Shown: positions 47,940 to 57,758, counted from the first letter of the stretch. The stretch is 64,000 nucleotides of DNA from DASQMT01 sp963839615 (GCA_963839615.1 CAWIVY010000010.1:620001-684000), one strand, 5' to 3'. Made by a program: numbers and translations. The notes: generated by a model from the letters alone, not told the origin.

Positions 47940-49240
47940 GGCTCCGGCGACTGTGGATTGCGGTCGCGTTCGCGTCCGCGCTAGTAGCTGTGACGGTCCT
48001 CGCGCTCGTGCGGCGCTCGGGAGAGGTGGCTGGCAGAACCGGCGCCGTCCCCGCAGCGGTCGCCGGGCCGAGCCCGAATCTCCGGCCGGTCGACGGCGGC
48101 CCGAAGTACTACGCGCGGTTTCCGCGATCGCTGCCGAGCGACCCGTCGTACTTCCCGCTCGGAGTCTGGTTCGAGAGCGTCAGATCGCCGGTTGACGTCA
48201 CGCGGGACAAGCGGGCGGGGCTCAACCTCTACGTGGCCTTGACGGCCGACAGCGACCTACGGCTGGTCTCGCGTGGTGGGATGAAGGTCATCGCCCAGTC
48301 CGATGAGTGGCTCGATCGCGGCGGCGCGCCCGGCTCCGAGGCGATCGCGGGCTGGCTGCTGGCGGACGAGATGGACATGCACGCGAGCCCGCGGGTCGGA
48401 CGGGCCAGAATGCGGGCCCTGGCCGAGGCGACCCCAGGCGGCGACGGACGGCTGCGTTACGCGAACTACGGCAAGGGGGTCGTGTTCTGGAACACCGACG
48501 CGGAGGCGGAACGGTACGTCAACGACTTCCAGGACGTCGTCTCCGCCGACGCCTACTGGTTCACCGACCGGAACCTCTGCGGGTCGTCCGAGGGCGGCGT
48601 GCTGCTGGGCGCCGGCAGGCGGCTCGAGCGGACACGGTGTCATCTGGCGGCCAACTACGGCCGCACGGTCGACCGGGTCCGCGAGCTGGTCCGGCCCGCG
48701 GGCAGCCGGCCGGTGTGGGCGTTCGTGGAGGTCGGACATCCCTTCTCGAATGCGAGCTGGCCGAGTGTCGAGCCGGTCGAGGTCAGCGCGGCGGTGTGGA
48801 GCGCCATCATCCACGGTGCGCGCGGCATCGTGTACTTCAACCACAGCTTCGGAGGGCCCGCGCCGACCCAGCATGCGCTGCGCGAGCCGGCCTACGCCCG
48901 CGTGCGGACAGAGGTGGCGAGGACCAACGCACGGATCAGACGCCTGGCGCCCGTCCTCAATGCTCCGTTCGTGGACGGGTTCACGCGCACCACGGCGGCC
49001 GTCGACACGATGACGAAGCTCTTCGACGGGCACGTCTACGTCTTTGCCGGGTCCCGCGCGCGAACGGCACAGCGTGCGACGTTCCGTGTTCCCTGCTCCG
49101 GCGAGGGCGAGGTCGGTGTGCTCGACGAAGGCCGGACACTGCGGCTCGCCGGCGGGGCCTTCGAGGACTCCTTCGCCGGCAGCGACGCAGTCCATGTCTA
49201 TCTCATCGACCCTGCGGCCTGCGGGCCGTCCGTCGGCTGA
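47936..49240 (+). CDS. Membrane-anchored glycoside-hydrolase-like protein, paralogue 1
   Basis: A 434-residue protein of no recognised family. An N-terminal signal anchor (about residues 5-25) leads to a large extracellular domain. Segments FPLGVWFESV, AIAGWLLADEMDMH, RYANYGKGVVFW, VWAFVEVGHPF and GARGIVYFNHSFGG have the rhythm of a TIM-barrel glycosidase, with Glu and Asp in ADEMD and FVEVGH as candidate catalytic acids. A beta-rich C-terminal domain follows (about 365-430). It is coupled to the sugar transferase (GTGA overlap), so it may trim or process the exported glycan. Confidence 0.6.
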   Translation: MRLRRLWIAVAFASALVAVTVLALVRRSGEVAGRTGAVPAAVAGPSPNLRPVDGGPKYYARFPRSLPSDPSYFPLGVWFESVRSPVDVTRDKRAGLNLYVALTADSDLRLVSRGGMKVIAQSDEWLDRGGAPGSEAIAGWLLADEMDMHASPRVGRARMRALAEATPGGDGRLRYANYGKGVVFWNTDAEAERYVNDFQDVVSADAYWFTDRNLCGSSEGGVLLGAGRRLERTRCHLAANYGRTVDRVRELVRPAGSRPVWAFVEVGHPFSNASWPSVEPVEVSAAVWSAIIHGARGIVYFNHSFGGPAPTQHALREPAYARVRTEVARTNARIRRLAPVLNAPFVDGFTRTTAAVDTMTKLFDGHVYVFAGSRARTAQRATFRVPCSGEGEVGVLDEGRTLRLAGGAFEDSFAGSDAVHVYLIDPAACGPSVG

Positions 49241-49334
49241 GCGCGCGCCGCGAGATTGGGGCGGAGTCACTGAGGCATCGGCTAACGTTGCGAGCCGTCG
49301 CGACGATCCGTCGGTTGCATCATCGCCTCCTCGC

Positions 49335-50963
49335 ATGCTCGTGCTGCCCTTGATCATCCTCGCCGCGCTGGCCTTCCCGGCCGGCGCCGTCGGCGCGCAA
49401 TCGCGTGAGACGACGGGCGCGGTCGCTCAAGTGGTCACACTCGAGCAGGTCGATGGCGGCCTGGACTGGTACGGCGAGTTCTCGCACCCGCTGCCCAGCG
49501 ACGCGTCGCACTTCCCGATCGGCGTCTGGTTCGAGAGCGTCGTATCTCAGGAGGACATTGACCAGGACAAGGCCGTCGGACTCAACACCTACGTCGTCCT
49601 GACGGCCAATAGCGAGTTGCCGCTGCTCGCGTCCAACGGGATGCACGTGCTGGCGCAACACGGCGAGTGGACAAGCCGCAGCGGCGACGCGGGCGCCGGG
49701 GCGATCGCTGGGTGGGAGCTCCACGACGAGGTCGACATGGAGCTCGGTCCGGACGAGGGCTACGAGGAGGTGCAGCGGATCCTGGCCGGCCTGCCGGCAG
49801 ACGGCCGCCTTCGCTACAACAACTACGGCAAGGGCGTGATGTTCTGGCAGTCCGACGCGGAGGCGGCACGCTTCGTCGGCGCGCAGGACCTCGTGTCTGC
49901 CGACACCTACTGGTTCACGGACGAGAACATCTGCTCGCAGACCGAGGGTGGGGCGCTGCTGATCGGCGGTACGCGTGACCTGTCGCCCGCTGAGTGTCAC
50001 CGCGCGGCCAATTACGGCGCCACCGTCAAGCGCATGCGCGATCTCGTCAGCCCGTCAGGGTCGAAGCCGGTGTGGGCGTTCGTCGAGGTGGGCCACCCGT
50101 TCACGGAGGACCACTGGCCGAGCATCGCGCCCGCCGAGATCCAGGCCGCGGTCTGGCAGAGCCTGATCGCGGGGGCGCGGGGAGTCATCTACTTCAACCA
50201 CTCGTTCGGCGGACCCGATCAGACCCAGCACGCGCTGCGGGACCCCGCGTATGCCGCGGTCCGGTCCGCCGTCGGGGACACGAATCGGCGCATCAAGGCC
50301 CTCGCCGCTGTGCTCAACGCGCCGACGGTCAGCTCCGGGTGGTCCCAGGCGCCCGGGACGACCGCGACGGTCAAGTGGGCGAACGGGCACTTCTATGTGT
50401 TCGCCGGGTCGGCGGGGGCCGCCGTGACCGGGCGGTTCTCGCTGCCATGCGTGGGTGACGCGACCGCGGCCGTGCTCGACGAGGGACGGACGATCCCTGT
50501 CCGCGGCGGGGCGTTCGAGGACTCCTTCGCCAACGGCAACGCCATCCACATCTACCGCATCGACGGCGGGTCGACGTGCGACCTCCCGGTGGACACCGGC
50601 GGCAGCGGTGGCGGCGCGCCGGTCGCGGGTGACGGTCCTGGAGGCGCGATCCCCGCCACGTCGCGGGTGCGCCGCCTGCCCAGGCGGGTCTCGCTGCGCT
50701 CGGGCCGGCTGAAGGTCCGGGTGCTTTGTGCGACCGCGTGTACGGTGCGGAGCCGGCTCACGACACGCCGCGCGTCCCACCGCATCCTCCTGGCGGCCGC
50801 CGTGCGGCGGTTCGCCGCCGGTCGGCACACGGTGACCCTCCGCCTCTCCCGGCGGGATCGGCGGCGGGTCGCCGGCGGTCGCCCGATGCGGCTGCGGACG
50901 GTCATCACCGAGCGCGGTGGCCAGGTGAAGCGGACGCAGCGGCTTGTTGCGAAACGGAGCTAG
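49335..50963 (+). CDS. Secreted glycoside-hydrolase-like protein, paralogue 2
   Basis: A 542-residue tandem paralogue of the preceding gene, 94 bp downstream. Signal peptide about 1-21. It keeps FPIGVWFESV, AIAGWELHDEVDME, RYNNYGKGVMFW, VWAFVEVGHPF and GARGVIYFNHSFGG. Beyond the shared domain it carries a Gly-rich linker and an extra Arg-rich module of about 95 residues (SLRSGRLKVRVLCATACTV, then AAGRHTVTLRLSRRDRRRV), which resembles C-terminal modules of other secreted proteins of this lineage and may bind the envelope. The 3' end overlaps the convergent DUF6492-like gene by 59 bp. Confidence 0.6.
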   Translation: MLVLPLIILAALAFPAGAVGAQSRETTGAVAQVVTLEQVDGGLDWYGEFSHPLPSDASHFPIGVWFESVVSQEDIDQDKAVGLNTYVVLTANSELPLLASNGMHVLAQHGEWTSRSGDAGAGAIAGWELHDEVDMELGPDEGYEEVQRILAGLPADGRLRYNNYGKGVMFWQSDAEAARFVGAQDLVSADTYWFTDENICSQTEGGALLIGGTRDLSPAECHRAANYGATVKRMRDLVSPSGSKPVWAFVEVGHPFTEDHWPSIAPAEIQAAVWQSLIAGARGVIYFNHSFGGPDQTQHALRDPAYAAVRSAVGDTNRRIKALAAVLNAPTVSSGWSQAPGTTATVKWANGHFYVFAGSAGAAVTGRFSLPCVGDATAAVLDEGRTIPVRGGAFEDSFANGNAIHIYRIDGGSTCDLPVDTGGSGGGAPVAGDGPGGAIPATSRVRRLPRRVSLRSGRLKVRVLCATACTVRSRLTTRRASHRILLAAAVRRFAAGRHTVTLRLSRRDRRRVAGGRPMRLRTVITERGGQVKRTQRLVAKRS

Positions 50964-51999
50964 CCCTCGGGTGGGTGCCCCGGCGCAGCCGCCTTCGCAG
51001 GCGGTAGACGCGCTGCGCCGCGAGGCGCGACGCGGTGCGCGCCCGTTCCTCGAGCTTCGAGCGGCCGCCGGCGACCGGTGCGGGCTCTCGCGTCGTGCTG
51101 CGCACGGGGAGATGCCGGCTCGCGACGACGGAGATGTCGCCGGCAGATAGACCGCTGCTGCTCTGTACGACGGCGAAGAGTCCGGGATCTCCTGCCGTGA
51201 ACAGTCGGTCCACCTTCTCCGGCGTTGCGTCCGCCGCGTCCCAGATGCTCGCGGCGGGGTCGGCGTGAAGGTGGGCGGGCGCGCCGGGGCTGCCCGCCCA
51301 GACGTGGTGACGCGCCAGTAGCCCGGCGTGTTCCGCCGCGAGGAGGTAGAGCGTGTACTCGGTCCAGTCGCAATAGCTCGTCAGGAGCACGTCCATCCAC
51401 GGTCGTCCGCCGACCGTCTCGATCCGCCGATGCAGTTCGCGGAGCACCGCGGTCGAGAGCAGCGCCGGCGTCACGTTGACGCCCGGGCGCTCGAGATCGG
51501 GATCGACATCGAGCAGATCGGCCGAGTCAAGCCACCACCTGTGATGGACGCTCCGCGCCTCAGGCTCCAATAGCGCCCGTCCGCCGACCACGAGCAGATC
51601 CCGGCGCAGGGGCTTGACCGCCATCACGTCGGGGTCCAGAGTGAGGACGAAGTCGGCGCCGGTCAGCGACGGCGCGTTCAGTTTGATGACCTGCTGGCGC
51701 TGCCACGGCCGCACCTGCCACGGACGCGTGAAGCGGCGGAATGCGGGGAAGTGGTCGTCCTCGACGACGACTCGCAACGGCAGATCCGGCCATTGGGCGA
51801 GGTGGCGCCGGATCAGCTCTGCCTCGTCAGCGCGCACGACCACGACCAACTCGTCGAGGAGGCCCGGTGCGGCGAAGCGGACGAGCGAGCTGAACAGCAG
51901 ATCGAGGCGCGCGAGGTTGTCGCCGTAGTGTCGACCGCTGACCTTCAGCGGGAGCAGGGCGGCGAGTGACGGGGGCTCCGTGCCCTGCAGCGTGCTCAC
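50905..51999 (-). CDS. DUF6492-like glycosyltransferase-type protein
   Basis: A 364-residue soluble protein with a GT-A-like N-terminal half. SLAALLPLKVSGRHYGDNLA, LDELVVVVRADEAELI, FTRPWQVRPWQRQQVIKLNA and the metal-binding-type FVLTLDPDVMAVKP match the pattern of DUF6492 proteins. The C-terminal 60 residues are basic and low complexity. Last gene of the minus-strand operon GT2-ligase-Wzz-this gene (4-nt overlap with Wzz). It probably adds a sugar to the repeat unit; donor unknown. Confidence 0.72.
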   Translation of the reverse strand: MSTLQGTEPPSLAALLPLKVSGRHYGDNLARLDLLFSSLVRFAAPGLLDELVVVVRADEAELIRRHLAQWPDLPLRVVVEDDHFPAFRRFTRPWQVRPWQRQQVIKLNAPSLTGADFVLTLDPDVMAVKPLRRDLLVVGGRALLEPEARSVHHRWWLDSADLLDVDPDLERPGVNVTPALLSTAVLRELHRRIETVGGRPWMDVLLTSYCDWTEYTLYLLAAEHAGLLARHHVWAGSPGAPAHLHADPAASIWDAADATPEKVDRLFTAGDPGLFAVVQSSSGLSAGDISVVASRHLPVRSTTREPAPVAGGRSKLEERARTASRLAAQRVYRLRRRLRRGTHPRASSVSQQAAASASPGHRAR

Positions 52000-52802
52000 C
52001 CCCGCGTCGGCCGGCCGGCCGACTCGTCGCGCTGCCCTTCGACGGGCGGCGCATCCTCGATGTGCCGCCCGTTGTTCGAGACGTTCTCATCAGCGGGCGG
52101 GTCCAGTTCCGGATCGGGACCGAACTCCCATGGCTCGGCGGCCCATAGCAACGCCGCCCTGCGTTCTTGCCGGAGATTGTCCAGCGCGTCGGTGACCGAG
52201 ACGACGATGAACAGCACCACAGCGCCCAGCACGAGCACGCCGACGAGCACCCGCAGCTTGCCGGAGGCCTGCAGTTCGGCCTTGTCGGGCGCGTCGACCT
52301 CAAGCGCCTTGATCCGGTAGTCGTCGTCGACGTCCTCGACCGCTTGCATGCGGTCGAGTTCCTGCTTCGCGGCTTCGCCGACCCTCTTGGCCGTCCGGAC
52401 GGCGATCTCCGGAGTCGTGGCCGCGGCCATGATGCTCACGATGGGACTGGCGTATCCGAAGTCGGCGCTGGGGGCGACCGTGTACTCCCCGCCGGCATTG
52501 TCGAGGGCGTGCCTGGCGGCGTCACCGTTCATCGTGCTGGCCAGCACCTCGATGATCACCGACTGGTCGCCGAAGCGCGTGTAGGGGTTGTCGGTCTTCA
52601 GCCGGCCGAGTGCCGGATCGCGGGCGACTTCCTCCGCGGTCGGCGGCGCAGGGGGATTCAAGAGGACGAAGCTCGACTTGGCCTCATAGACCGGCTGCTT
52701 GACGGCGACGACGTACGCGGCAGCAAACAGCGTGAGCACGATCACCGGGATGGTGAGAAAGCGATGGCGCAACACCTTGCGCACGAGGGACAGAAGGTCC
52801 AC
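51996..52802 (-). CDS. Wzz/chain-length determinant-type protein
   Basis: A 268-residue polysaccharide co-polymerase. Two transmembrane helices flank an external domain: FLTIPVIVLTLFAAAYVVAV near the N-terminus and VLVGVLVLGAVVLFIVVSV near residue 205, with the conserved YEAKSSFVLLNPPAPPT after the first. There is no tyrosine kinase domain, and the short C-terminus is acidic. GTG 52802 follows GGGAGG; 2 nt separate it from the ligase gene. Confidence 0.85.
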   Translation of the reverse strand: MDLLSLVRKVLRHRFLTIPVIVLTLFAAAYVVAVKQPVYEAKSSFVLLNPPAPPTAEEVARDPALGRLKTDNPYTRFGDQSVIIEVLASTMNGDAARHALDNAGGEYTVAPSADFGYASPIVSIMAAATTPEIAVRTAKRVGEAAKQELDRMQAVEDVDDDYRIKALEVDAPDKAELQASGKLRVLVGVLVLGAVVLFIVVSVTDALDNLRQERRAALLWAAEPWEFGPDPELDPPADENVSNNGRHIEDAPPVEGQRDESAGRPTRG

Positions 52803-52804
52803 GA

Positions 52805-54142
52805 TCAGCCTCCCGCCGACAGGACGGTCTGACCGCCGGCGAGCGAGCCGGCACGTCGGGGTGCGATCGCACGGGCCTCCGCGCCGGCAACGAGGCGCCA
52901 GCCGGCGCCGATCACGCCGATCACGAGGGCGTGCACGCTCGCGAACATCGGGAACGAGAGCGAGTCGAAGGTGAACGAGCAGACCGTCGCGGCGAGCGCC
53001 GAACCGGCGAGTGCGGCGCACAGCAGCTTGACTTCAGGATCGTCGGTGTGGCTGCGGGCGATCAGGGCGGCACATGTCGGCACCACGAAGAACGCGACCA
53101 GGGCGATCAACCCGACGAGTCCGAGCTCGACCGCCGTCTTGAGGTACTGGTTGTCCAAGATGTCGATCGCATTGCTGGAGATATACGTGCCGCCGCCATG
53201 GCCGACCCACGGCGACTCCTGCACCAGCCGCTCCACCAGCGGGTAGTCCTCGACCCGGGTGGCGATCGACTGGTCGCTGGTACCCGCTGCGAAGAAGGTA
53301 CGCAGGGTCCCGATCAGGCCGTGCGCGGTCATGAAGACGGCGACGACGGCAAACGGCACCGCGCACAAGGCCACCACCCGCTGCCGCGGCGGCATCAGCA
53401 CGATCAGTACGGCGAGCGCGACCACTGTGGCGAGGATCGCCGATCGCGACACCGACGCCGGGATCGCAAGGCCGATGAGCAGGACCGGCGTCCATCGTCG
53501 GCGCCAACTGCGCTCGGTGTCGCAGATCCCGAGGTAGATCGCGAGCGGCAGCAGCATGGCGGCCACGACCCCCAGCTCGATGGGGTGGATCGCGGTGCCT
53601 GCGGCCCGGTTCAGCGCCGCGCGGGCGATGATCCCAGGGTTGTCGAAGTTCAGCGAGAACCCGGGGAGCTCGCGCAGGAGGGGCGCGAGGTCGAGGCTCA
53701 GCCAGAACTGCAACCCGGCCACCGCGCCGCAGACGGCACCGCCCCATGTCAGCGCCCTGAGCACGCGCCGGATGTCATCCAGGGAGTTGAGGCACTCGGC
53801 AGCGATCAGCGCGACGCCGGTGATGGCGGCGAGCTGCAGCAGGAGGCGATCGGCGCCCGCGAGCTCCGCGATGCTCAGCGCGGAGCGGTCGATGTTCACG
53901 TACGACGCGAGCGTGGCGAGCCACAGCAGGCAGATCACAGTCCGCACCGGGTGCCGGCGTTCCAGGGGGTTGTGGAGCCCGAGCAGCGTCGCTGCCAGGA
54001 AGACGGCGAAACCGAACATGCCCACCAGCGACGCCGGGTAGCCGTTCGCCCCGATCGCCCTGATCACGGTGTCGGACGGGATCACCATCACCGTGAGCGC
54101 GAACAGCTGCAGCATCGGTACCGCGTGTGAGCGCGTCGTCAT
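52805..54142 (-). CDS. O-antigen ligase/polymerase (Wzy-like) family membrane protein
   Basis: A 445-residue protein with about 11-12 transmembrane helices and the large external loop typical of the Wzy/WaaL family (about 300-350). That loop contains FAAGTSDQSIATRVEDYPLV, RLVQESPWVGHGGGTYIS and the DNQYLKTAVELGLVG signature. It polymerises or ligates polysaccharide repeat units on the outer face of the membrane. The ATG overlaps the GT2 stop by 1 nt. Confidence 0.88.
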   Translation of the reverse strand: MTTRSHAVPMLQLFALTVMVIPSDTVIRAIGANGYPASLVGMFGFAVFLAATLLGLHNPLERRHPVRTVICLLWLATLASYVNIDRSALSIAELAGADRLLLQLAAITGVALIAAECLNSLDDIRRVLRALTWGGAVCGAVAGLQFWLSLDLAPLLRELPGFSLNFDNPGIIARAALNRAAGTAIHPIELGVVAAMLLPLAIYLGICDTERSWRRRWTPVLLIGLAIPASVSRSAILATVVALAVLIVLMPPRQRVVALCAVPFAVVAVFMTAHGLIGTLRTFFAAGTSDQSIATRVEDYPLVERLVQESPWVGHGGGTYISSNAIDILDNQYLKTAVELGLVGLIALVAFFVVPTCAALIARSHTDDPEVKLLCAALAGSALAATVCSFTFDSLSFPMFASVHALVIGVIGAGWRLVAGAEARAIAPRRAGSLAGGQTVLSAGG

Positions 54143-55005
54143 CAACGGCTCCTCGAGCTCTCGTCGCGCTCCCAGCGGACCCCTGCCGTCGGCTCCGTGC
54201 CCGCGAGCCGGGCGCCCATCGCGAACGCGGCGTAGGTCGCGGCGTCGAGGGCCGCAGACGGACCGGTCCCGGCGAGACGCCGCAGTTGTCGCACCGTGGA
54301 AGCGGTCGTCTGGTGTGCCCGGTCGTAGGGGTCCAGATCTGCGTTCTCCGCCTTTCCGCGGTATGTCCGGCGCAGCACCCGGATGAGGGCGGCGGTGGTC
54401 TGCGGCACAGTGACGACCACGGGTGTGCACCCCACGATCTCGATCTCGCCGGCCGCGAAATGCCGGTCGACCCAGAGATCGTCGGCGGCGACGTCCGGGA
54501 ACGCGCCGAGGCGGCTTCTGCCCGTCTCTGAGAGGCCGTAGACGCCCGCCCCCCACAGGGATCCGAGCAATGCCGGCACGCGCGAGCGCGCGCGATAGTA
54601 GCTACGGACGGGCGCCGAGGACTGGCTGCTGTCGTAGCGGACAGGCGGTCGGGCGGCGACGGCCCCGGCCCGCAGGCGCCGCAGCACGGCGCGCGCCGCC
54701 GGGCCTTGCATCACGACATCGGCGTCCAGGTATATCCTCCGTGGCGCGATCGCCGCCTTGTCACCGGCCCGCAGGGCAGCCGACTTCGACGCCGCCTTCA
54801 GCTCGATCACCCGTATCGGATGGCCGGAGGACCGCGCGAGCGCCGCCGTGTCGTCCGTGCAGCCGTTGCAGACCACCACCACGTCGAGCTCGCCCGGCCC
54901 AAAGCCGGCGTACAGCGCGTCCAGGCAACGGCGGATCCCTGCGGACTCGTCGTGCGCGGGGATGATCACCGAGCCGAGAAGTTCCGGTTGCGAGGCGAAC
55001 TCCAC
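54142..55005 (-). CDS. Glycosyltransferase family 2 protein
   Basis: A 287-residue GT-A enzyme. GSVIIPAHDESAGIRRCLDAL at the N-terminus, VVVCNGCTDDTAALA, the DxD-type YLDADVVMQ, and DDLWVDRHF later on fit family 2. It transfers a sugar from a nucleotide donor to the lipid-linked repeat unit. First gene of the minus-strand operon; its GTG start faces the divergent flippase gene across 96 bp (55006-55101) that should contain both promoters. Confidence 0.88.
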   Translation of the reverse strand: MEFASQPELLGSVIIPAHDESAGIRRCLDALYAGFGPGELDVVVVCNGCTDDTAALARSSGHPIRVIELKAASKSAALRAGDKAAIAPRRIYLDADVVMQGPAARAVLRRLRAGAVAARPPVRYDSSQSSAPVRSYYRARSRVPALLGSLWGAGVYGLSETGRSRLGAFPDVAADDLWVDRHFAAGEIEIVGCTPVVVTVPQTTAALIRVLRRTYRGKAENADLDPYDRAHQTTASTVRQLRRLAGTGPSAALDAATYAAFAMGARLAGTEPTAGVRWERDESSRSR

Positions 55006-55101
55006 TTAGAGAAGCAACGGGTCATCAGGAGCGGAACTTCTGCCGGCGGCGTGTGTGGACACGCGTGGCAGCGACAGCGGCCGAGCGCCGTTGAATGGAA
55101 T

Positions 55102-56646
55102 GTGACCGCCAGCACGCATGAGGCGTCGGGCGCCGCGGCTGCGCCGGACGGATCCTCGGCGGACCTCGAGCGGCAGGTCGGCGTGGGTGCCGCGTGGAAG
55201 CTCGTCGGGCAGGTAGGCGTCCAGGGCATCCGGCTCGTCACCGTGGCGATCCTGGCCCGCCTGCTCGTGCCCGCCGACTACGGTGCGGCGGCCATAGCGG
55301 TCACGCTGGCGTCGTTTGCGCCGACGGTCGCGGACATGGGCATGGGGGCCGCGCTGGTCCAGACCCCCCGGGACACGCGTATCGCACGTTCAACGGCCTT
55401 TTGGGCGACGCTCGGCTTCGGGATCCTGCTCGCGACGGTCGCGGCGCTTGCAGCGCGTCCCATCGGCGCCTTCCTGGCTGAGCCGGAAGTGGGGTGGATC
55501 GTGGCGGCAGGCGGGCTCACGTTCGCGATCTGCGCAGCGTCGTCCACCATTCAGGCGCTCTTCATCCGCGGTATGCGGTTTCGCGCGCTCGAGCTCCGCT
55601 ACTGGCTGGCGCTCGTCATCGGGAGCGCCGTCGCGGTCCTCGCGGCTGCCCTCGGCGCCGGCCCGTGGGCGCTGCTGCTGCAGCAGATCGCCTTGCTGAC
55701 CACGTTCGCCGCCGCGCTCTGGTGGCGCTCCCGGTGGTACCCCACGTTGGAATTCTCGACCGGCGCCTTCCGTGAGCTCTGGCGGTTCGCCGTGCGGGTG
55801 GCGGGCGGCCGGTGGGCTCGCCTTGCTGAGTTGCTCGTCCTCTCCCTGCTCGTCGGCAAGCTCGTGGGCATCCCGGCGCTCGGCGCCTGGAGCTTCGCGA
55901 TGAGCACCGTGGTCCTACCTTTGACGGTGATCGCGATCCCCATCGCGGAGGTGCTGTTCTCGGCGTTCTCGCGCATGCGGGAGGATCCGAAACGGATCGC
56001 CGCGCTATGGCTCGACAGCGTCCGCTTCCTGGTTGCGGTCATCCTGCCGCTGCTCTGCGGGCTCATCGTCGTCGCGCCGGACGTCATCCCGCTGGTGTTC
56101 GGAGCCCAGTGGCACGTCGCGGTCGGGGTCGTCCAGGTCCTGAGCGTCTACGTCATCATCCGCAGCCTGCAGTCGGCGAGCTCCGTCGTCATGGACGCCG
56201 TCGGACGGCCTCAGGTTACGTTCTGGACACAGCTCGCGGCCCTCTTCCTCACGCCGATCGGCGTCGTGGTGGGATCGCACTGGGGCCTTGAAGCGGTCGC
56301 GGTCGGATTCGTGCTGAGCCAGTTGCTGGCGGTCGAGATCCCGATGCTGATCATCGTCCTGTCAGAGCTCGAGGTGTCGGCGGCGACCTTCGGAGCGCGG
56401 CTCGCCGGTGTCTCGGCGGCCGCACTTGTGATGGTCGGGGCCTGCGTACTCTGCCGCGGAGCACTCTCGGCCCTGGGGGTCGAGATGGCCGCGCGGGCGG
56501 CCCTGACGATCGCCACCGGGGCGATCGTCTACGTGACCGCGCTCGCGTGGCTCGCGCCCGACGTGGTGCGGCGCGGGGCGACGCTCGCCCGCGGCGCGTG
56601 GGGGAGGGTGGCCGACGTTCGACGCCGGCACGCCCTCCCGAGCTAG
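55102..56646 (+). CDS. Polysaccharide flippase (Wzx/MOP superfamily)
   Basis: A 514-residue protein with about 12-14 transmembrane helices. The N-terminal AAWKLVGQVGVQGIRLVTVAILARLLVPADYG, then VADMGMGAALVQ and later FSRMREDP, match lipopolysaccharide biosynthesis flippases (RfbX/Wzx). It moves undecaprenyl-linked repeat units across the membrane. The GTG start shares a local context (GTTGAATGGAATGTG) with the methyltransferase start at 59622, which supports both start calls. Confidence 0.9.
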   Translation: MTASTHEASGAAAAPDGSSADLERQVGVGAAWKLVGQVGVQGIRLVTVAILARLLVPADYGAAAIAVTLASFAPTVADMGMGAALVQTPRDTRIARSTAFWATLGFGILLATVAALAARPIGAFLAEPEVGWIVAAGGLTFAICAASSTIQALFIRGMRFRALELRYWLALVIGSAVAVLAAALGAGPWALLLQQIALLTTFAAALWWRSRWYPTLEFSTGAFRELWRFAVRVAGGRWARLAELLVLSLLVGKLVGIPALGAWSFAMSTVVLPLTVIAIPIAEVLFSAFSRMREDPKRIAALWLDSVRFLVAVILPLLCGLIVVAPDVIPLVFGAQWHVAVGVVQVLSVYVIIRSLQSASSVVMDAVGRPQVTFWTQLAALFLTPIGVVVGSHWGLEAVAVGFVLSQLLAVEIPMLIIVLSELEVSAATFGARLAGVSAAALVMVGACVLCRGALSALGVEMAARAALTIATGAIVYVTALAWLAPDVVRRGATLARGAWGRVADVRRRHALPS

Positions 56647-56655
56647 CTGAGGTTC

Positions 56656-57564
56656 CTACGAACCGGCCGCGGCGGAGACGGGACGCCTGTCGTACGCCGC
56701 GATCACGTCCTCGGGGAGCGGCTCGAGGTCGCTGGCGCGCAGGAAGTCGCGCAACGTGGTCCCCGTGCACCCCGAATCGACGTTCGCCGCCCCGACGCCC
56801 TCGAGCAGATCGTCGAGGTTGACCGTGCGGAAGTCGATGCTGAAGCGCGTGTGGCTCGTGGTGTTCGGCACGGTCGAGTGGAGCTGCGCCGCCGAGAACA
56901 CGATCGCCCCGCCGGGTGGGGTGACGACGCGGACGTCCGGCATCAGCTCGAGCGCCTCCTCGGGTTGGGGCTGCTTGCGCGTCTCCTTCTTGACCTGCTT
57001 CGCCGCCTCCTGCCGTCCCGTCTTGCTCCACCGCTCGTAGTCGTAACCGGAGGAGCTGTTGCGGATCGGCCGCTCGAAGTACTGCGGGTGGAATGCCATC
57101 GAGTTCTCCGACTCGATCTCGTATACCGGCAGCCACCAGTTGAGCTGCTGCTGGGGAGCGGAGAACCACGTGTCGCGGTGCGCGTGGAACTGGTACGCGA
57201 GCCCGGCGTTGAGGTAATCGCCGTGCGCCATGGTGCGCAGCCGCGGAACGTCGAAATACGTGCGCTCGATGTCAGCGCCGACGTCCGTGAGGATGCCGGC
57301 GATCAGCTCCTTCGCGCGGGGGTCATGGATGAAAGCGGGCTTCAGCTCCGCGAGGATCTCCACGTAACGCTCGGGCGACATGCTCTCCTGCGCGACCGGC
57401 GGGTCATGCGGCGCGAAGGCCGCCTCGCTCATCTCGCGCGCGAGTTCGGCGAGCTGCGTGGCGTGATAGCTCACCGAGAAAGCGAACAGATCGCCGGCAT
57501 AAAGCCGGTGGCGGCGCTTCTCATCCGGCAGCGCCGCATCGATGTAGATCGTCGGCATACCCAT
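56656..57564 (-). CDS. Fe(II)/2-oxoglutarate-dependent dioxygenase-like (phytanoyl-CoA hydroxylase type) protein
   Basis: A 302-residue enzyme. The facial triad can be traced: the HxD pair in FHAHRDTWF and the distal His in QLHSTVPNTTSHTRFSIDFR, with the Arg that binds 2-oxoglutarate. FSAPQQQLNWWLPVYEIESE and PGGAIVFSAAQLH are typical of the double-stranded beta-helix fold. Substrate unknown; a sugar or amino-sugar side group is likely from context. The ATG at 57564 is preferred over a TTG 3 nt upstream. Confidence 0.8.
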   Translation of the reverse strand: MGMPTIYIDAALPDEKRRHRLYAGDLFAFSVSYHATQLAELAREMSEAAFAPHDPPVAQESMSPERYVEILAELKPAFIHDPRAKELIAGILTDVGADIERTYFDVPRLRTMAHGDYLNAGLAYQFHAHRDTWFSAPQQQLNWWLPVYEIESENSMAFHPQYFERPIRNSSSGYDYERWSKTGRQEAAKQVKKETRKQPQPEEALELMPDVRVVTPPGGAIVFSAAQLHSTVPNTTSHTRFSIDFRTVNLDDLLEGVGAANVDSGCTGTTLRDFLRASDLEPLPEDVIAAYDRRPVSAAAGS

Positions 57565-57758
57565 CAACGGTCCCTGCAGGTCCGATCTTCCGGAGGTTCG
57601 TATGCGACGATGGCGGGGTTCGCTCCGCTGCGCACCCCACGCTCGTCGACATCACAACGGTCGAACCGTCCGAGCTCACTGCGCTCCTCGCTGCGAGGCA
57701 ACGTGAGCTTGCCGCCGTCCATCCGGGCACGTCCACCCGGTATACCGACGCGACTGCC

